A model generated the notes under the pieces. It made no database searches. It saw nothing but the letters and a program-made list of their open reading frames with translations, and was not told the origin of the DNA. A DNA stretch of 10,701 bases from Pyronema omphalodes (taxonomy: Eukaryota > Ascomycota > Pezizomycetes > Pezizales > Pyronemataceae): positions 1 through 10,701 of the forward strand of contig JAJJXM010000229.1 of NCBI GenBank assembly GCA_024516155.1, read 5' to 3'. The position numbers were made by a program, and so were the translations under genes. Numbering within the stretch: the first letter of the stretch is position 1; each line of letters begins with the position of its first letter. Positions 7,500-10,701 of the stretch are shown one piece after another.

Positions 7500-8070
7500 A
7501 AATAGGCGAAAAAAAAACCATAGCCGAGATTACCAAAAAGCCACTTTAACCCAAACAGTCTAAATGACCGAAAAAACACTAGAACCCTAAAAACAGCAGA
7601 AGACGATAATTGAGAAAACCAAGATAACCGAAACAACTAAAATTGCTAAACCGAGAAAAACTGAAATTACCAAACAATGTGAAAAACCAAAAATATTAAA
7701 AATTCCAAAAACAAATGAACAAACGAAGAAACACCAGAAAAACAAAACAAAAACATCAAAACAATAACGACGAGAAGATTCAAAACCATAACCGAAAAAA
7801 CTGAAATAACCAAAGAAACTGCAAAAACAAAAAAAAAAAACAAAAATTCCAAAAACAAAAACACTGAAGAAACCAGAAAGAAAGAACAAGAAAAACAAAT
7901 CGAAACAAAAATAACGACAACAATAACGACGAGAAAGTTCAAACCACAACCAAAAAAACTGAAAAAACGAAAAATATCAAAAATGCCAAAAAAAAAAAAA
8001 CTGAAGAAACCAAAAGAAAAACCAGAAAACAAAACAAAAAAAAACCATGAAGAACAAGAAGGTTTGAGAA
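7500..8070. repeat. A-rich degenerate long-period repeats
   Basis: Very A-rich on the + strand. Recurring blocks show an underlying longer period: AATAACGACGAGAA at 7763 and 7922 (159 apart), ACCGAGAAAAACTGAAATTACC-like blocks near 7650, 7790 and 7950, and AATTCC/AATGCC followed by A runs at 7701, 7845 and 7982. I count about three units of roughly 140-160 bp with indels. Nothing gene-like is seen here. Confidence 0.6.
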
Positions 8071-8075
8071 GACAT

Positions 8076-8529
8076 TTACTGTGATGCAAACCGTTCGTGA
8101 TCTTTATTGCGCCGTTGCCTCAGCTCATATGCAGCTTTCCGCAGTTTTTCAGTCAGTATTTTTTCCGCTGCAAGGCTGATGTTCTGCTTTTTTTCTTCTG
8201 TTTTTTGTCCTTCCTGCCATGATGTGTCGTACCCTGTGATGATCCCAGGTCAGCTGATATAGCGTCAATCGCCTCCGCTACCAAAAGGTTGCCATTGACA
8301 CCTTGCGCAATGGTTCCGGGTCCATAACACTGCAGATAGCGGGCATTCGGATTTTGTTTTTGATTGAATGAGGTGTTCGAGTTAGATTTTGTCAAAGTCG
8401 AGGGACCATTGTCCTACCTCATCGACATGACGGGGGATTGATATACCCTCTGTTTGTCATTCCTGTTTCAGCGGCGGCGCGATATGTATTAGTTTTTTCA
8501 TTGTCAGGATTCCACCCTCCATCTTGGTG
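8076..8529 (-). pseudogene. Decayed 3' end of an unrecognised gene
   Basis: Three minus-strand frames carry protein-like sequence in succession. One frame (8529-8422) reads GGWNPDNEKTNTYRAAAETG and ends at a TGA (8421-8419). The next (8413 down to about 8230) reads NQKQNPNARYLQCYGPGT, then LLVAEAIDAISADLG. The third (about 8236-8079) reads YDTSWQEGQKTEEKK, then SLAAEKILTEKLRKAAYEL and RQRRNKDHERFASQ, and ends in TAA at 8078-8076. The tail is charged, Lys/Arg/Glu-rich and helical-looking, typical of the C-terminus of a DNA-binding or transposon protein, but no family motif is recognised. At least two frameshifts and one stop would be needed, so it is broken. The first, 5'-most segment is the least certain. 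Confidence 0.4.
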
Positions 8530-8753
8530 TCATTATCACGTCAATGCCAATTTACAACCTCACTGGCCATTAAGCCAACCGCCAAAACGTCTCCCTAACT
8601 CCCCACAGCATCACTAGACGAACCCCCGGTACCCTACAATCGCCACCTTATGGAACAAGGAGAGAAAGAGGTGGGGGGGAAAGAGGGAAATCGGGATGAA
8701 GGACAAGGTGGAGGAACCCATTACGATCACAAGACATCCGATGACAAAACATC

Positions 8754-8849
8754 ATGCCTACTGTATTTGAAGAGGCCGGGCTTGCATTAGCAATCTTCCC
8801 AATCCTTGGGCAGGCTATCGGCTTGTGGTTTGACGGGCTGTCAAGATGA
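8754..8849 (+). pseudogene. HeLo-like / fungal NLR N-terminal fragment
   Basis: A 31-codon ORF starting at an ATG in a good fungal context (ACATCATGCC) and ending in TGA. The peptide MPTVFEEAGLALAIFPILGQ continues AIGLWFDGLSR. The pattern 'acidic start, AGLALAIFPIL, aromatic-DG' resembles the first 30 residues of many fungal HeLo-like (prion-forming/NLR-associated) proteins, whose N-terminal helix functions at membranes in heterokaryon incompatibility. The rest of the domain is not visible downstream in any frame. The 220 bp upstream (8530-8753) contains a purine-rich run with seven G at 8673-8679 and no other gene. It could be a truncated gene or a chance peptide. Confidence 0.3.
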
Positions 8850-9324
8850 TGCGGATGTAAGAACGTTTGGTTGGACGCGTTGGGCAATCAAATTATCAAT
8901 CACGTATTGGTCAACGGAAGATGATTGAAATCCATTGTAATGAAGAACTGGTTGGATTTTTCGGTTGGGAGGGCAGGAATATGTAATCACAAAATGTGGT
9001 GCGCTTTGGTGATATGTAGAAATTATCATCAAAGAACATATGTTCTCCAAAAACCCCATAGACCGATGTCTGAGTGTTTCCATGACGATGAAAGAATCTA
9101 TAACATATGCTATTATGGAACGGAAGAATCTTATTACAATTGCCCTGTATAAACTTTCGCTCGTAGTCAAATATTTATCCACATGCTATTATAAATCGAG
9201 ACATCTTATACAATTTGTGAGAAGATTCCCTGTTCTCGCAATCTAGCTTGTCGCACAAGGGTCCTCAAGTTTGTTCAAGACAAACTTCGAAGGGACAAGA
9301 ATGGCCACCAAACAGGACACAACA
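8850..9324. other. Intergenic stretch with no supported gene
   Basis: AT-moderate DNA with no recognisable coding domain; ORFs of 60-113 codons on both strands overlap each other and have no family motif. One perfect 8-bp inverted repeat, AAGTTTGT-TCAAG-ACAAACTT, lies at 9267-9287, 37 bp before the LTR. Confidence 0.5.
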
Positions 9325-9352
9325 TGTTGGATTGGGACAATGGGCTTTTTAC

Positions 9353-9361
9353 TATATATAT
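9353..9361 (+). promoter_or_regulatory. LTR TATA-like box
   Basis: TATATATAT in the middle of the LTR, about 45 bp before the AATAAA; the expected promoter position in a short LTR. Confidence 0.5.
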
Positions 9362-9398
9362 CCATGCTTTGACTCTTTGTACTATACATATCATTCAG

Positions 9399-9404
9399 AA
9401 TAAA
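9399..9404 (+). promoter_or_regulatory. LTR polyadenylation signal AATAAA
   Basis: A canonical AATAAA about 30 bp before the LTR end, downstream of the TATA-like box. Together they fit a U3-R-U5 order compressed into about 111 bp. Confidence 0.5.
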
Positions 9405-9435
9405 AGCGCCCATCCCCACCCTGTACATTGTTACA

Positions 9436-9446
9436 GGTTATGAGCC
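9436..9446 (+). promoter_or_regulatory. Primer binding site, initiator-Met tRNA anticodon region
   Basis: GGTTATGAGCC starts right after the LTR's terminal CA. It is the exact complement of GGCTCATAACC, the anticodon stem-loop sequence (with CAT anticodon) of yeast-type initiator-Met tRNA. Drosophila copia uses the same internal region of iMet tRNA (a cleaved half-tRNA), with PBS GGTTATGGGCC. This both marks the LTR end and implies half-tRNA priming here. Confidence 0.75.
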
Positions 9447-9461
9447 TCTTGCACAACCGCT

Positions 9462-10552
9462 ATGAAATTCTACACCTCTACCGATTCTTGACAACAAGAA
9501 ACCATCTCAGACTCACGATCCATCACCGACCAGTATGTCCAAGGATATTTTCAACACCCCGGCGGCAACTTCACGCGTCTTCATGACCACAACTATGCCA
9601 CTTGGACACCCAATATGAAGCGCGTGCTCAAAACCGAACGTGTTTGGAATATTGTGATGGGTACTGAAACGATCCGGCCATTAATCATGCATGGCGATCC
9701 AGCAGAAGTCAGCAGAAGCGCTGCAGAACGTGCAGACTTCGAAGTACGACATTCAAGAGCAGTATCTCTCTTGTTCAACGCAATAACCAAAGAAATCCGC
9801 ACTCAACTAGATGACTTTGAAGACCCAACAGAACTTTGGGAGAAATTAAAGAAGAATACAGTGCCGCGGATAGTGAGACTGGCAGAAGACGCCTAACCAA
9901 TTGTTTGCTAGCACTTCGCCCAGTTCCAGGCAAGCCAATTGCTGAGTCCTTTTCCACTGCAGTCAACCTACGGAGGGAACTGAAAGACACCACAGAAGCT
10001 ATAAGCGATAACACCTTACGAAAGCACATTCTCATCTATGTCCCGGATACTTTCCGAAATCTAGCCGACATGATTAGTAGAGAAAATGGAACCGCCAATG
10101 AGGCTATGAAGGAACTGAAGGAATACAAGGCAACACTTGCGATGATCACCAACAAACCATCTCGGACGACAGATGTTGACTACTCCAGAAGACACTCGCG
10201 GTCCCGCTCACCAAGGAGGAAGCCGAAAGGGGCCCTCTCGATCGGACCATTCAAACAGGAAGAGTGACAGATGGTGCACATATTGCCGTAAATCTAACAA
10301 CAACAGCGAATCTTGTTCGCACAACAAGGACACTCTAGCAAACGTAGCCGACAGCATTCCAATGACACCAATCGAAGATACTGCTATTACTGCGATGACC
10401 ATGATCACTCAGTCAAAGACTGCCTGATCAAGAAGAGAGTTGACAATCGCCGGCACAACCACCGTGATGAAAGGCCGAATGCACAATTTAATGTAACGAA
10501 AGGAGAGGAGGCAACAGGAAACACTGATGAAGAAGAAGACACAACGAATTGA
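9462..10552 (+). pseudogene. copia gag with two zinc knuckles, broken
   Basis: A Gag of the copia type (UBN2/gag-polypeptide family), which forms the virus-like particle and binds element RNA. The ATG at 9462 is followed by an in-frame TGA at 9489-9491, then frame 3 reads YVQGYFQHPGGNFTRLHDHN and YATWTPNMKRVLKTERVW, the family's hallmark region. Frame 3 ends at 9896; the sequence moves to frame 2 near 9850-9860 (EEYSAADSETG...LRPVPGKPIAESF, then RSRSPRRKP). It moves to frame 3 near 10225-10265 for knuckle 1 (CTYCRKSNNNSESC, Asn at the His position). It returns to frame 2 near 10310 for knuckle 2 (CYYCDDHDHSVKDC, perfect CX2CX4HX4C). An acidic tail ends in TGA at 10550-10552. Lesions are single-base events plus one early stop. 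Confidence 0.8.
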
Positions 10553-10701
10553 CTAACAAGCGCTGCTGCATGCAAGGTCGAACAAGGGGATACCTCGCTA
10601 TGTTCAGCACAAGCGCTGATAAGTCAAAACCAAGATACTGAAGTCTGGTACATAGACTCTGGCGCCTCTCACAATTTCTGCAACAATCCCAAACTGTTTC
10701 G
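10553..10701 (+). CDS. Start of copia pol: aspartic protease, partial
   Basis: The same frame 2 as the end of gag, after the TGA. After a short linker (ALISQNQDTEVW) comes WYIDSGASHNFCN, the copia-type protease active-site motif with catalytic Asp in DSGA (about 10652-10654). The protease matures the Gag-Pol polyprotein. It is cut off by the window edge. No ATG lies between the stop and the motif, so expression would need readthrough of the TGA, or the TGA is simply a mutation in what was one ORF. Confidence 0.75.

Larger units (their letters stand above)
9325..9435 (+). repeat. 5' LTR of the copia element (about 111 bp)
   Basis: It starts TGTTGG, the usual copia-type LTR start, and ends TTACA directly at the PBS, so it has TG...CA ends. 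At 111 bp it is short for the family. The left end is inferred from the TGTTGG motif alone, because the 3' LTR is outside the window; the right end is fixed by the PBS. Confidence 0.65.
9325..10701 (+). mobile_element. Ty1/copia LTR retrotransposon, 5' part
   Basis: An LTR beginning TGTTGG and ending TTACA, an immediately adjacent initiator-Met type PBS, a copia-type gag with two CCHC knuckles and the protease DSGA motif follow one another in sense orientation. The element runs off the right edge, so integrase, RT, RNase H, the polypurine tract and the 3' LTR are not seen. gag is frameshifted and carries stops. The five bases before the LTR are CAACA and would be the target-site duplication if the ends are right. 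Confidence 0.85.

Noticed and set aside
7143..7949. Long ORFs on both strands over the A-rich tract (Lys/Gln/Asn-rich or Phe/Cys-rich)
   Set aside because: The composition follows directly from the A/C simple repeat; T-free DNA cannot contain stop codons on that strand. No domain or motif is present.
8841..9182. 113-codon minus-strand ORF
   Set aside because: No motif or recognisable family; it overlaps the HeLo-like fragment antisense and two plus-strand ORFs, as chance ORFs do in this composition.
9836..9900. Programmed -1 frameshift inside gag
   Set aside because: No canonical X XXY YYZ slippery site or clear downstream pseudoknot; a one-base deletion in the AAAG run explains it, and the position is mid-domain rather than at a gag/pol border.

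Overview
This window is a eukaryotic, almost certainly fungal (filamentous ascomycete-like) transposon graveyard. No intact single-copy host gene is visible. The fungal call rests on three things: a Tad-like LINE (non-LTR retrotransposon) with the ORF1/ORF2 layout known from fungi, a Ty1/copia element primed in the half-tRNA manner, and a short peptide resembling the N-terminus of fungal HeLo-like/NLR proteins. I saw no prokaryotic operon, CRISPR array, rRNA or tRNA gene.

Layout. Positions 1 to about 6125 hold one GC-rich LINE on the + strand. Its ORF1 (gag-like, RRM-like region plus three CCHC-type zinc knuckles, about 61-2029) is broken by frameshifts and two TAG stops. ORF2 (2029-5793) carries an AP-type endonuclease, reverse transcriptase, RNase H and a C-terminal CCHC knuckle. 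It is broken by a TGA, two frameshifts and a TAG. ORF1 and ORF2 meet in an overlapping TAATG, followed at once by two strong perfect hairpins, which is the most interesting structure in the window. A T-rich 3' UTR ends near a C(TTCG)G hairpin.

From 6126 to 6769 a 321-323 bp unit is tandemly duplicated, followed by 48 bp of coding-like sequence. From 6850 to 8075 the sequence is AT-rich and repetitive: a four-copy 42-45 bp minisatellite, a 252-nt stretch made only of A and C with (CAAAAAA)-like units, and degenerate A-rich repeats of about 140-160 bp. On the minus strand, 8529-8076 looks like the decayed 3' end of an unrecognised gene. A 31-codon HeLo-like N-terminal fragment lies at 8754-8849.

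From 9325 to the end of the window is the 5' part of a Ty1/copia element: a very short 5' LTR (about 111 bp, with TATA-like and AATAAA signals), a primer binding site complementary to the anticodon region of initiator-Met tRNA, a frameshifted gag with two zinc knuckles, and the start of the protease (DSGA motif). Gag and protease lie in one frame, separated by TGA CTA, a known leaky stop context. The other lesions show this copy is decayed. Both elements are presumably non-autonomous relics; their catalytic motifs are still readable, so the decay is probably not ancient.
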